Shown: piece by piece, positions 1 to 7,259 of the stretch | How positions within the stretch are numbered: the stretch's first letter is position 1 | How the letters are laid out: each line of letters begins with the position of its first letter | Assembly (NCBI GenBank): GCA_016780605.1 | Contig: JADHLS010000105.1 | Location: 1 to 10,577 of the forward strand | Direction of reading: 5' to 3' | Length of the DNA: 10,577 nucleotides | Source: Reyranella sp. | Lineage (GTDB): Bacteria > Pseudomonadota > Alphaproteobacteria > Reyranellales > Reyranellaceae | Notes under the pieces: generated by a model | Databases searched by the model: none | Told to the model about the DNA's origin: nothing | The model's input: the letters and a program-made list of their open reading frames with translations, nothing else | Program-made: the position numbers and the translations under genes

Positions 1-1
1 C

Positions 2-406
2 GAGATGTTCACCGGCGGCCATCTCGCGGCGCGCCTCGCGCCGCTGCCCGGCGCGGAGAAGATCTTCCGCAAGGGCATCGTGACGCGCGACCCGGGCGAG
101 CTCGGCATCAACGGCGTCAGCGCCGAGGCCGCCCAGTCGGTCGCGCGCAAGCTGCGCCAGGAGAGCCGCGCCAGCCATGCGCTGGCCCTGCTGATCGAGC
201 TCGACGATGGCGCCGACCGGCCCGACCTCGGCGGCACGATCTGCATCGGCATCGCCGATAAAGGCGCCACGCTGGCGCGCCCCGCCCGCCTGATCGGCGG
301 CCTCGACTGGGTGCGCGCCGGCGCCGTCGAGCTGGGGCTGGATTGCCTGCGCCGCCACCTGCAGGGCCTGCCCGTCGACGAGAGAATCGACTTCGAGCGG
401 CGCTGA
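2..406 (+). CDS. CinA C-terminal-domain-like protein, 3' part only
   Basis: The reading frame is open from the window edge, so the start lies upstream. The visible 134 residues match the CinA/PncC C-terminal fold: a TGG turn at the very start (E-M-F-T-G-G), then AARLAPLPGAEKIFRKGIV, a helix with VSAEAAQSVARKLR, and a beta strand GGTICIGIADKG before the last helix. Canonical members are nicotinamide-nucleotide amidohydrolases that recycle NMN, and they carry an E-S-x-T-G-G motif with a nucleophilic Ser and a T-G-I-A-G-P segment. Here Met replaces the Ser, and ALLIELDDGADRPDLGG stands where TGIAGP..GG is expected, so this copy is probably not a standard deamidase. A MoCF-type domain may precede it outside the window. 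Family assignment is fairly sure; function is not. Confidence 0.78.
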   Translation, partial: EMFTGGHLAARLAPLPGAEKIFRKGIVTRDPGELGINGVSAEAAQSVARKLRQESRASHALALLIELDDGADRPDLGGTICIGIADKGATLARPARLIGGLDWVRAGAVELGLDCLRRHLQGLPVDERIDFERR

Positions 407-423
407 CGCTGGCACTGCCAGCG
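407..423 (+). terminator. Short hairpin directly after the CinA-like stop
   Basis: A perfect 7-bp stem (CGCTGGC/GCCAGCG) with loop ACT begins at the base after the stop codon. No T-run follows, so it is not a classical intrinsic terminator. It could protect the 3' end of the CinA-like mRNA, or end a leftward transcript coming from the promoter at 616-644. Confidence 0.35.
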
Positions 424-615
424 CCCCGAGAGGGCTTTGCGCAGTTTCCGCATTTTCCGCTACCCCCCTTCGAGGGGTTGGGTGACGTCTTTTACCGTCA
501 TCCCACGCGTAGTCAGGCAGCAGTGATCCGCCAGAGGAGGCGCCCTCATGCACAGGCGCCCCCTTGTCGGAACCGGAATCAGATAAACGATGTCAAAGAG
601 CGCAACGACGAGGCT

Positions 616-644
616 ACTATAACAATAGTTTAAGTTAATGTCAA
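616..644 (-). promoter_or_regulatory. Near-consensus sigma-70 promoter, leftward
   Basis: Read on the minus strand, a TTGACA -35 box (plus positions 639-644) is followed after exactly 17 bp by a TATAGT -10 box (616-621). The -35 box and the spacing are consensus, and the -10 box differs from TATAAT at one base. Transcription would run left from about position 609 into the 407-600 gap, where no clear gene lies. The dyad at 622-654 brackets the -35 box, which suggests repressor control. Confidence 0.6.
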
Positions 645-654
645 TAACTATTGT
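622..654. promoter_or_regulatory. Operator-like dyad ACAATAGTT-N15-AACTATTGT
   Basis: Perfect 9-bp inverted arms lie at 622-630 and 646-654. One arm fills the spacer next to the -10 box of the leftward promoter and the other lies just upstream of its -35 box. A smaller nested dyad (AGTTA 633-637, TAACT 645-649) overlaps it. The geometry suits a dimeric repressor (MarR- or TetR-like), but no such regulator gene is in the window, so the binding protein is unknown. Confidence 0.5.
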
Positions 655-684
655 CCGGTTACGCGGCGCCGGCAGGGCCCCCGG

Positions 685-1052
685 CTAAGGCTGCTCGTCG
701 AGCCAGCGCTGCGCGGGTGCGAGTTCGTCGAACAGTCTCATCGGCCGGTCGGCCACGGCGAACATGCCCAGCAGGCGGCCGATTGTGCCGGTCCGCGCGG
801 GCGGCGCAACGACAGCCAGCGCACCGACCTTGCCGTGGCGATGATGGGCGCGGATCTCGGCGCCGACCATCAGGAGCTCCGCGTCGGTCATCGACGAGAT
901 GCCGGTGCGGCCGTCGAACAGCTTGCGATAGGGGTGGCGCTCGCGCCCTCGACCGCGGCCAGGCAGGCCACGGCCTCATCGAGGGACACTTCGCCTTCGG
1001 CCACGAGGGTGACGAGCTTGGCCCGCGAATCGATCGTCCAGTAGAGCGGCAT
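685..1052 (-). pseudogene. STAS/SpoIIAA-like protein gene broken by a one-base frameshift
   Basis: Two minus-strand frames together rebuild a protein of about 122 residues. The first part starts at the ATG at 1052 and reads MPLYWTIDSRAKLVTLVAEG and on through VSLDEAVACLAAVEGA. The second part, one frame over, continues HPYRKLFDGRTGISSMTDAE, then KVGALAVVAPPARTG, and ends FDELAPAQRWLDEQP at a TAG (685-687). One extra G near 940-948 would give GA-ER-HPYRKLFDG and restore continuity. As it stands, translation from 1052 stops at 888-890 after 54 residues. The alternating strand/helix pattern and the 'LFDELAPAQRWLD' ending are typical of small STAS/SpoIIAA-like proteins of unknown role in proteobacteria. 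A sequencing error is an alternative to true decay. No strong Shine-Dalgarno precedes 1052. Confidence 0.72.
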
Positions 1053-1317
1053 GCGACATTCAACAGCAAGCAGGGCGAGTGGCGCGCAGCCTAAGTTGTA
1101 TGAATCGTTGCTGCCGTTGAATCAGGTTGAAGGCGTCCATCGGCCGACTTGCCCGATGCCAGCAAATAGCCCGCACTTTTGTAAAGGATGGCGCATCCGT
1201 TGGCCCCGAGATAGATTTCCCAGCGTCAATGGACCAGATCGCGTGCCCGTATTGGAACGGCAGGATGTGTCCGTCCAGGTACAGGCCACAGTGCGGTTTG
1301 TCAGCGAAGGGTCCAGG
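1053..1317. other. Divergent intergenic region upstream of the regulator
   Basis: This stretch separates the broken STAS-like gene from the large regulator. The regulator frame is open through it back to an ATG at 1051, but the extra 89 residues have no domain-like character and would overlap the STAS-like start, so it is treated as untranslated. Seen here: two GTTGAA copies 4 bp apart (1116-1121, 1126-1131), with further GTTG tetramers at 1095 and 1107, and a GGATG-GCG-CATCC dyad at 1186-1198. Any of these could be a regulator binding site; none is proven. No consensus promoter stands out. Confidence 0.45.
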
Positions 1318-4107
1318 ATGCTCGACGGCAGCTTATCGACGTTCGCGTTCGGCCCTTTCCGCCTGTTCGCTGCTGAGCGTCGCCTTGAGAAGGGCGGCAA
1401 ACCTGTGCGTCTCGGCAGCCGTGCGCTCGATCTTCTGCTTGTTCTCGTCGAGCGCGCGGGCGAGATCGTCTCGAACCGCGAGATTCTCGACAGTGTCTGG
1501 CGGGGCGTGACGGTCAACGAAAGCAGCCTGCGATTTCATATCAAGACTCTCCGCAGGGCGCTTGCAGACGATCAACGGGATGCCCCTTACATCACGAACG
1601 TATCCGGACGCGGCTATTGTTTTGCGGCACACGTCGAGCGGTTGAACCGAGCAGAAACACCAGGATCGAACGCTGCATCGTTCGACGCCACGCCGAGCCT
1701 GCCGCTGCGCAGAACGGCGATCGTCGGCCGCACGGACGATATTGAAGTCATATCGCGCGAATTATCCCGCGGACGGCTAGTCACCATTGCGGGCCCGGGG
1801 GGTATCGGCAAGACGACCCTGGCGATCGCAATGGCCGAGGCCTTGCGCGCGGGCTTTGGAAACGCGGTGGCCTTTGTCGACTTGGCGCCGATCGAGGACG
1901 CCACACTGGTGTTGAGTGCCGTGGCGTCGGCACTGGGCATCGTACAGCGTGCCGATGATCCGACAGCGGCCATCGTCGAATTTCTGCACGACCGACGCTC
2001 ACTCATCGTTCTCGACAACTGCGAGCAAGTTGTCGAAGCCGTGGCGGCGTTGGCGGATCGTATCATTCGAGATGCCGCCGGAACACACGTGCTGGTCACG
2101 AGTCGCGAGCCCCTGCGAATAGAGGGGGAGCGCGTGCACCGGCTGATGCCGCTGGAGTGCCCGCCGATCCAGGACCGCATATCGGCCGAAGAGGCAATGA
2201 CCTATCCCGCCGTTCAGCTCTTCGTCGATCGCACGAGCGCCGGCTTCGGCAGGTTCTCGCTTGACGACACTCTGGCACCAGCCGCCGCGGAAATCTGCCG
2301 GCGCCTGGACGGCATCCCGCTTGCCATCGAGCTGGCAGCAGCGCGCGTCGAATTTTTTGGCCTTGTCGGCCTTGCGCGCGGTCTGAGCGACATGTTCGCG
2401 GTGCTGACGCAGGGACGCCGGCTTGCATTGCCGCGCCATCAGACGCTGCGGGCGACTCTGGACTGGAGCTACCACCTGCTATCGCCGGCTGAACAGTCGG
2501 TGCTGCAGGGAATTGCGATCTTTCGGACGATGTTCACGTTGGAATCGGCCCTCGCGGTCGTGCAGGGAACGACTATCACGGTCGAGAACGCCGTGGACGC
2601 GATGGCAAACCTGGCCACGAAGTCGATGTTGACGGCGAGCTCCACGGACGAGGTCGTGCAATATCGTCTTTTGGAATCGACGCGCATCTATGCAAACGAG
2701 AAGCGCGCGAGCAGCGGCGAAGGGCCGGAAATCTCAAGAAGGCATGCTTGCCACCACTTGAGGCTGATCGAGGCCGCGCCGACCAACTGGGAAGCGGATG
2801 CCGGAAAGGCATGGTTGCGGCTCTACGCCGGACGGATCGACGACATTCGAGCAGCGCTCGATTGGTGTTTTTCCGGCGCTGGCGACCCGTCGTTGGGGCT
2901 GCGTCTGATCGTTGCGTCCGCGCGACTGTGGTTTCAGTTGTCGCTGACACTGGAGTATCGGGACCGCGTCGAGTCCGCACTCGAGCTTCTGGCGCGATCG
3001 CCAGATGCGGATACGGCGATGGAGATGCGTCTGCAAGCCGCGCTCGGCCATGCCCTCTGGTATTCTGCAGGCGAGGCAGGCCGATTGGAGCGAGCCTTTC
3101 GCCGGGCCTTGGGGCTTGCCGAGGAATTGGGCGACGTGCCCGTTCAGTTGCAGGCGCTTTGGGGTCTATGGGCCTCGCGGCGCGCGCGGGGTCAGTATCG
3201 CGAGGCGCTGGCGCTGGCGGAAAAGTACGCGACGCTCGCTCAAGCAGCCGGCGATGAGGCCGCCAAGCTGCTGGGTGACAGGATCCTGGGGCTAACTCAC
3301 CATCATCTTGGCAACCAGAGCACCGCTCGAGAACTGTCCGATCGCGTGCTGCGGGCCGGGCGTCGCACCGGGAATTCCTCAAACAGCGAGTTCCAGGTCG
3401 GTCATGAGACCACTGCCGCGACCATGCTGACCCGCATCCTGTGGCTGCAAGGCTTTCCCGATCGGGCGACAGCCATGCTGCAGCAGGCGATCGGCACAGC
3501 GGAACAATCCGGTCATTGGTTTTCGATGTACTATGTTCTCTGCTTCGCCGGTTGCCCGCTGTCGCTGTGGATCGGCGATCTGGCGCAGGCTCAGCATTAC
3601 CTCGATCGAACAGTGAACCGAGCCGCCGCCGACCGGTGGAGACGATGCTGGGCGTTGATCCTGCGACTGCGACAGAGCGGAGAACGCGGAACATTGATCG
3701 CATCGTCGTACGAGCCACGCGTGGACCTGCATACGGCGCGGGAGATCATCGCGCTCGGATCAGCGCCGACAATCGCAATGCCGCAGCCAGACGACGATGT
3801 GGGCGATGCTCTCTGGAGCTTGCCTGAAGTGCTCCGCGTCAACGCTGAATTGCTGCTCTGGCACGGCGGGCCGGATGCGGCCGCGGCCGCCGAGTCGAAG
3901 CTGCATCGCTCCCTCGACCTGGCGCGCGCTCAGTCGACCCTGTCCTGGGAACTGAGGGCGGCTACCAGCCTGGCCCGGTTATGGCACCGCGACGGCCGCG
4001 GTACCCAGGCGCTCGGCCTTCTGGCGGCAACCTGCGATCGCTTCACCGAGGGTTTCGACACCGCTGACTTCCTCGGCGCGCGACGACTTATCGCCCAGTG
4101 GTCCTGA
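1318..4107 (+). CDS. Winged-helix / STAND ATPase transcriptional regulator with helical-repeat C-terminus
   Basis: A 929-residue cytoplasmic regulator. Residues about 5-103 form an OmpR/PhoB-type DNA-binding winged helix (FGPFRLFAAERRLEKGG, recognition-helix region SSLRFHIKTLRRAL, wing YITNVSGRGYCF). Residues about 130-460 form an NB-ARC/STAND-like ATPase: Walker A GPGGIGKTT (159-167), Walker B LIVLDNCE (229-236), a sensor-like LVTSRE (259-264), GIPLAIEL (332-339), LPRHQTLRATLDWSY, and a winged-helix-like RLLESTRIYA near 450-459. The remaining 470 residues are Ala/Leu/Arg-rich helices of TPR-like type, usually the ligand- or partner-sensing arm. No receiver domain or membrane helix is present. 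The start at 1318 is preferred because GAAGGG sits 6 bp upstream and the winged helix begins at once; in-frame ATGs at 1051 and 1156 are alternatives. It lies just upstream of the hydrolase/SDR operon, in the same orientation, and probably controls it (inference). Confidence 0.88.
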   Translation: MLDGSLSTFAFGPFRLFAAERRLEKGGKPVRLGSRALDLLLVLVERAGEIVSNREILDSVWRGVTVNESSLRFHIKTLRRALADDQRDAPYITNVSGRGYCFAAHVERLNRAETPGSNAASFDATPSLPLRRTAIVGRTDDIEVISRELSRGRLVTIAGPGGIGKTTLAIAMAEALRAGFGNAVAFVDLAPIEDATLVLSAVASALGIVQRADDPTAAIVEFLHDRRSLIVLDNCEQVVEAVAALADRIIRDAAGTHVLVTSREPLRIEGERVHRLMPLECPPIQDRISAEEAMTYPAVQLFVDRTSAGFGRFSLDDTLAPAAAEICRRLDGIPLAIELAAARVEFFGLVGLARGLSDMFAVLTQGRRLALPRHQTLRATLDWSYHLLSPAEQSVLQGIAIFRTMFTLESALAVVQGTTITVENAVDAMANLATKSMLTASSTDEVVQYRLLESTRIYANEKRASSGEGPEISRRHACHHLRLIEAAPTNWEADAGKAWLRLYAGRIDDIRAALDWCFSGAGDPSLGLRLIVASARLWFQLSLTLEYRDRVESALELLARSPDADTAMEMRLQAALGHALWYSAGEAGRLERAFRRALGLAEELGDVPVQLQALWGLWASRRARGQYREALALAEKYATLAQAAGDEAAKLLGDRILGLTHHHLGNQSTARELSDRVLRAGRRTGNSSNSEFQVGHETTAATMLTRILWLQGFPDRATAMLQQAIGTAEQSGHWFSMYYVLCFAGCPLSLWIGDLAQAQHYLDRTVNRAAADRWRRCWALILRLRQSGERGTLIASSYEPRVDLHTAREIIALGSAPTIAMPQPDDDVGDALWSLPEVLRVNAELLLWHGGPDAAAAAESKLHRSLDLARAQSTLSWELRAATSLARLWHRDGRGTQALGLLAATCDRFTEGFDTADFLGARRLIAQWS

Positions 4108-4274
4108 TCGCCTTCAGGCGCCGTCCTGCGACGCCCGGCACGCAGGCCTCACAAGATATCCCAATCCCTCACATGACCGAAGCCAGTCGGCCTGCGAGCA
4201 TCGCGCACGCCTGATGGCGGCGCGCCCGATATCCGCGAAGGACGCGACGCTGTCGTATCGGAAAGATGACGACA
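4108..4274. other. Leader region between regulator and operon
   Basis: Directly after the regulator stop there is a weak hairpin (CGCC-TTCA-GGCG, 4109-4120) with no T-run. The long dyad at 4141-4196 follows, and a Shine-Dalgarno-like GGAAAG (4260-4265) ends the region. No convincing -35/-10 pair is visible, so the operon could be read through from the regulator or use an activator-dependent promoter. Confidence 0.45.
4141..4196. promoter_or_regulatory. Inverted repeat CGCAGGCC-N40-GGCCTGCG
   Basis: Perfect 8-bp inverted arms at 4141-4148 and 4189-4196 flank 40 bp in the leader of the operon. As DNA it could be a pair of half-sites for the upstream regulator; as RNA it could form a long-loop hairpin. 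It may also be chance in GC-rich DNA. Confidence 0.3.
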
Positions 4275-5117
4275 ATGCCGAGCTACACACATGAAACAGC
4301 GCCGACCCAGTACGTCGAGGCCAACGGCGTCCGCTTCGCCTATCGGCGCTTCGGCAAGGCCTCCGGCGCCCCGATCGTCTTCAATCAGCATTTTCAGGGA
4401 ACCCTCGATCATTGGGATCCGGCAGTGACCGACGGCCTGGCCAGAACGCGCCAGGTGATTCTGTTCGACAATGCCGGCGTTGCCGCGAGCTCCGGCGAGA
4501 CGCCGCCCACCTTTCAAAAGATGGGCGCCAATGCCATCGCCTTCATCCGCGTCCTGGGCCTGAGCGAAGTTGATGTTCTGGGCTTCTCGATCGGCGGCAT
4601 GGTCGCGCAGGAGATCGCGCTGCAGGCGCCCGAGCTCGTCCGCAGGCTGATCCTGGTGGGCACGGGTCCGCGCGGTGCGGACATGTCGACCAGCCAGTCG
4701 TCATCGATCTTCTCGAGGACCTACGAGCCCGCCGAGCACCTGTGGTTGAAAGTGCACTTCACGCCATCCGACACCAGCCAGGCCGCCGGTCTGGCGTTCC
4801 TCGAGCGCAAGCTGCGCCGCCGGGATCGCGATCCGCCGGTCAGCCAGCAGACAATCGACGCTCAGCGCGCGGCGATCGGGGAGTACCTGGCCTATCTCGA
4901 GGTCGACGGCTACCTCGACTACCTCAAGGCCATCCACCAGCCGACCCTGGTGGTACAGGGCAGCAACGATGTGATCATCCCAACCTACAATTCTTTTGTG
5001 CTCCAGCAGACCCTGCCAAACGCACAGCTGATCCTCTACCCGGACTCGAACCACGGGTCCTTCTACCAATACCCCGACCTCTTCGTGGCTCATGCCACTC
5101 TGTTCCTGGAAAGCTAA
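4275..5117 (+). CDS. Alpha/beta-fold hydrolase
   Basis: A 280-residue serine hydrolase of the alpha/beta fold. The nucleophile elbow G-F-S-I-G-G places Ser105. The acid is likely Asp232 in QGSNDVIIP, and the base His260 in DSNHGSFY, giving a complete triad in the usual order. FNQHFQGTLDHW (about 36-47) is the oxyanion-loop region, and VILFDNAGVAASSG is the conserved strand-turn. A cap region lies near 145-215. No signal peptide is seen, so it is cytoplasmic. The start at 4275 is preferred because GGAAAG lies 9 bp upstream; the ATG at 4266 abuts that site with no spacing. It is first in the apparent operon, 72 bp before the next SDR. With a Baeyer-Villiger enzyme nearby, an ester or lactone hydrolase role is attractive (inference). 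Haloperoxidase-like, epoxide hydrolase or C-C hydrolase roles are not excluded. Confidence 0.9.
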   Translation: MPSYTHETAPTQYVEANGVRFAYRRFGKASGAPIVFNQHFQGTLDHWDPAVTDGLARTRQVILFDNAGVAASSGETPPTFQKMGANAIAFIRVLGLSEVDVLGFSIGGMVAQEIALQAPELVRRLILVGTGPRGADMSTSQSSSIFSRTYEPAEHLWLKVHFTPSDTSQAAGLAFLERKLRRRDRDPPVSQQTIDAQRAAIGEYLAYLEVDGYLDYLKAIHQPTLVVQGSNDVIIPTYNSFVLQQTLPNAQLILYPDSNHGSFYQYPDLFVAHATLFLES

Positions 5118-5189
5118 CGACGGTCTGGAGCGACCGGCGGATCCTCTCTCGTCTCCCTGAACTCCTGATCCTTCGAAAGGGGTCATCCC

Positions 5190-5930
5190 ATGGCAAACCT
5201 GAGCAACAAGGCTGCGCTCGTTACCGGCGGTTCACGCGGCATCGGTGCGGCAATCGCCAAGCGGCTGGCAGCCGACGGGGCCAGCGTGGCCATCACCTAC
5301 GCGCGGGGCGCAGCCGCCGCCGCCGAAGTGGTCAAGTCAATCGAGGCTTCCGGCGGGAAGGCCGTCGCCTTGCGGGCGGATGCAACCGACGCCGAGGCCG
5401 TTGCTTCCGCGGTCGAGGCGACTATCGCCGCCTACGGCCGCCTCGACGTGCTGGTCAACAACGCCGGCACGGCCATTCCCAAGCCTTTCGAGGAGGCGAC
5501 ATTGGAAGAGATGGATCGGGTCATCGACCTCAACCTGCGCGGCGTGTTCATCGCCACCCAAGCGGCGCTCAAGCATCTGCGGCGCGGCGGCCGCATCATC
5601 AATATCGGCTCATGCGTCGGCGAGCGCATGGGCACCCCGGGCTTGGCCGCCTATTCAGCCACCAAAGGCGCGGTGAAGATGTTCACCCAGGGTCTCTCAC
5701 GCGAAGTCGGCCCGCGTGGGATTACGGTCAACAATATCCAGCCCGGCCCGATCGACACCGAACTGAACCCCGCTACCGGCGATTGGGCGAGGCCGCAAAT
5801 CGAGAACACGGCGTTGAAACGCTACGGCCGCGCGGACGACATCGCCGCCATGGTGGCCTTCGTTGCCGGACCAGAGGCCGACTACATCACCGGCACCAGC
5901 CTCACCGTTGACGGCGGCACGAACGCCTAA
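5190..5930 (+). CDS. SDR-family oxidoreductase (first of three)
   Basis: A 246-residue classical short-chain dehydrogenase/reductase. Cofactor motif TGGSRGIG is at 12-19, NNAG at 90-93, the catalytic Asn about 115 (DLNLRG), Ser141 (IINIGS), Tyr155 and Lys159 (YSATK), and PGPIDT at 185-190; it ends DGGTNA. The Arg at position 16 in the glycine-rich loop and the absence of an acidic residue after the second strand (AITYARG) suggest NADP(H). Length is normal for a FabG-like SDR. AAAGGGG lies 7 bp before the ATG. Family members interconvert alcohols and ketones, or reduce 3-oxoacyl-ACP/CoA. Position between a hydrolase and further SDRs favours a dedicated catabolic step over fatty-acid synthesis, but the substrate is unknown. 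Confidence 0.93.
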   Translation: MANLSNKAALVTGGSRGIGAAIAKRLAADGASVAITYARGAAAAAEVVKSIEASGGKAVALRADATDAEAVASAVEATIAAYGRLDVLVNNAGTAIPKPFEEATLEEMDRVIDLNLRGVFIATQAALKHLRRGGRIINIGSCVGERMGTPGLAAYSATKGAVKMFTQGLSREVGPRGITVNNIQPGPIDTELNPATGDWARPQIENTALKRYGRADDIAAMVAFVAGPEADYITGTSLTVDGGTNA

Positions 5931-6013
5931 GCGTCAGTCGGCGCCGCTGGTACGCCGGATCTCGAACCAATCGCCGCTCCACAGCGACTGCGGCGTACCC
6001 AGAGGATTTGACC

Positions 6014-6760
6014 ATGACCAACCCCGTTGTCTTGATCACTGGCGCGCTGACCGGCATAGGCCACGCCATAGCGCTCGCTTTCGCCGAGGAGGGCGCCAGG
6101 GTCGTTGTCGCAGGCCGCCGCGAGGACGCCGGCCAGCAGGTCGCCGCCGAGCTGCGGGCGCTGGGCGCCGAAGCAGAATTCATTCGGGCCGATGTCCGTC
6201 GTGAGGATGAGGTGCGCGGTCTTGTCGACCGGACCGTCGAGCGGTTCGGCGGCCTTGATGTCGCCGTCAATTGTGCCGGCACCGAAGGCAAGCCCGGCCC
6301 GGTGACCGAGCAGACGGCTGAAACCTACGCCGCGACCTTCGACACCAACGTGCTCGGCACACTGCTCAGCATGAAGCACGAACTGCGCGCCATGCAGGCA
6401 AAGGGCCGCGGCAGCATCGTCAACATCTCCTCGACCTACGGTCATGAAGGCGCCAAAGGCGCGTCGATCTATGCGGCGAGCAAGCACGCCGTCGAGGGGC
6501 TGACACGATCCGCCGCCCTCGAAGCAGCGGGTTCGGCCATCCGGGTCAATGCCGTCGCGCCCGGACCGACCGACACCGGCATGCTCGACCGCTTCACCGG
6601 AACGCCGGAAAGAAAGGCGGGATTGAGCGCGAGCGTACCGCTGGGTCGCGTGGGACGGCCGGAAGAGATCGCGCGCGCGGTGCTCTTCCTCGCTTCCGAC
6701 GAGGCGTCGTTCGTGACGGGTCAGGTGCTTACGGCAGACGGCGGCAAGACGGCCGGATGA
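6014..6760 (+). CDS. SDR-family oxidoreductase (second of three)
   Basis: A 248-residue classical SDR. TGALTGIG lies at 9-16, NCAG (a variant of NNAG) at 86-89, Ser140, Tyr153 and Lys157 form the active site (ISSTYG, YAASK), and APGPTDT follows; it ends ADGGKTAG. The AGRRED after the second strand, with paired Arg, points to NADP(H). The start at 6014 is chosen because AGAGGA lies 7 bp upstream; an in-frame TTG at 6008 is less likely. It begins 83 bp after the previous SDR, and its stop overlaps an ATGATG leading into the SnoaL-like gene, so the two are probably translationally coupled. Loop sequences differ clearly from the other two SDRs, so this is not a recent duplicate. It acts on an unknown alcohol or ketone. 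Confidence 0.93.
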   Translation: MTNPVVLITGALTGIGHAIALAFAEEGARVVVAGRREDAGQQVAAELRALGAEAEFIRADVRREDEVRGLVDRTVERFGGLDVAVNCAGTEGKPGPVTEQTAETYAATFDTNVLGTLLSMKHELRAMQAKGRGSIVNISSTYGHEGAKGASIYAASKHAVEGLTRSAALEAAGSAIRVNAVAPGPTDTGMLDRFTGTPERKAGLSASVPLGRVGRPEEIARAVLFLASDEASFVTGQVLTADGGKTAG

Positions 6761-6774
6761 TGGTAGAGGCACGC

Positions 6775-7194
6775 ATGACTGGCCAATCCGAGAACGAACG
6801 CAACAAGGCGATGGTGGACATCTTCTACCGACTGGGGATCGACGGGCACCTCACCGACTTCGCGCGGTATTTGACCCCCGACTTCACCTGGACGGCGCCG
6901 AACTATCTTCCATGGGGAGGAACCCACAGTGGCGCCGCGCGCTTCCGCGACGAGGTGCTGTCCGCCCTGCCCAGCGTGTTCGATTTCGCGCGGTTCAGCT
7001 ATATCAGCGTCCTCGCCGAGGCGAATCGCGTGGACGCAACCATCAATCAAGGCGTGGCAGGCACCGACGCGATCATCAAGATCGTCGACTGCTGGACCAT
7101 CCGGGACGGCAAAATCGCATCCATCTGGGTCGCTTACTTCGAGCCGCAGGCGCTGCTCGACAAGCTCGGCATCGCGCACGGCCTCAGCCGGTGA
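6775..7194 (+). CDS. SnoaL/NTF2-like small protein
   Basis: A 139-residue protein with the NTF2-like cone-fold pattern: an N-terminal helix (NERNKAMVDIFYRLG), LTDFARYLTPDFTWTAP, a G-G-T-x-S-G turn with a following helix (AARFRDEVLSALP), and closing strands IIKIVDCWTIRDGKIASIWVAYFEPQALLDKLG. The 'W.IRDGKI..I..YFD/E' ending is the hallmark of SnoaL-like proteins. Family members include polyketide cyclases, ketosteroid isomerases and limonene-epoxide hydrolase relatives, but many have no known activity, and no catalytic set can be fixed here. The start at 6775 is preferred (GAGG 5 bp upstream); the ATG at 6757 overlaps the preceding stop and would add six residues. It lies inside the SDR operon, so it probably acts on or binds the same metabolite. 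Confidence 0.85.
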   Translation: MTGQSENERNKAMVDIFYRLGIDGHLTDFARYLTPDFTWTAPNYLPWGGTHSGAARFRDEVLSALPSVFDFARFSYISVLAEANRVDATINQGVAGTDAIIKIVDCWTIRDGKIASIWVAYFEPQALLDKLGIAHGLSR

Positions 7195-7259
7195 TCGCCA
7201 TGAACGCCGCTCCATCTGCAAGCCTTTGACCAACTGGCGATTCGCCACGGAGAACAACC

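Larger units (their letters stand above)
424..684. other. Gene-free intergenic stretch with AT-rich island
   Basis: No convincing protein gene is seen on either strand. Contents: a small CCCCT/AGGGG hairpin (465-477), two GGCGCC palindromes about 10 bp apart near 538-560, and an AT-rich island from about 585 to 655 that contrasts with the GC-rich surroundings. The island contains the promoter and dyad listed separately. A 29-codon minus-strand ORF (549-460) and a 12-codon plus-strand ORF (548-586, preceded by an AGAGGAGG sequence) exist but have no supporting features. Confidence 0.6.

Noticed and set aside
460..549. 29-codon minus-strand ORF downstream of the leftward promoter
   Set aside because: No ribosome binding site of note and no recognisable sequence; kept only as a possible small product of that promoter.
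548..586. 12-codon plus-strand ORF preceded by AGAGGAGG
   Set aside because: Too short and without conservation evidence; the purine run may be chance next to GGCGCC palindromes.
574..596. Second TTGACA on the minus strand (591-596)
   Set aside because: No -10-like hexamer at proper spacing; the 17-bp position reads GTTCCG.
651..1094. 147-codon plus-strand frame over the STAS-like gene
   Set aside because: Arg-rich shadow; the opposite strand encodes the recognisable, though frameshifted, protein.
1051..1317. N-terminal extension of the regulator to the ATG at 1051
   Set aside because: The extra 89 residues show no domain, and 1318 has a well-placed Shine-Dalgarno directly before the winged helix.
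2576..3718. 380-codon minus-strand open frame opposite the regulator
   Set aside because: Low-complexity Arg/Ser/Pro composition with no domain; the plus strand encodes the regulator here.
4742..5911. 389-codon plus-strand open frame across the hydrolase and first SDR
   Set aside because: Spans two well-supported genes in a different frame and is Arg/Gly/Pro-rich without motifs.
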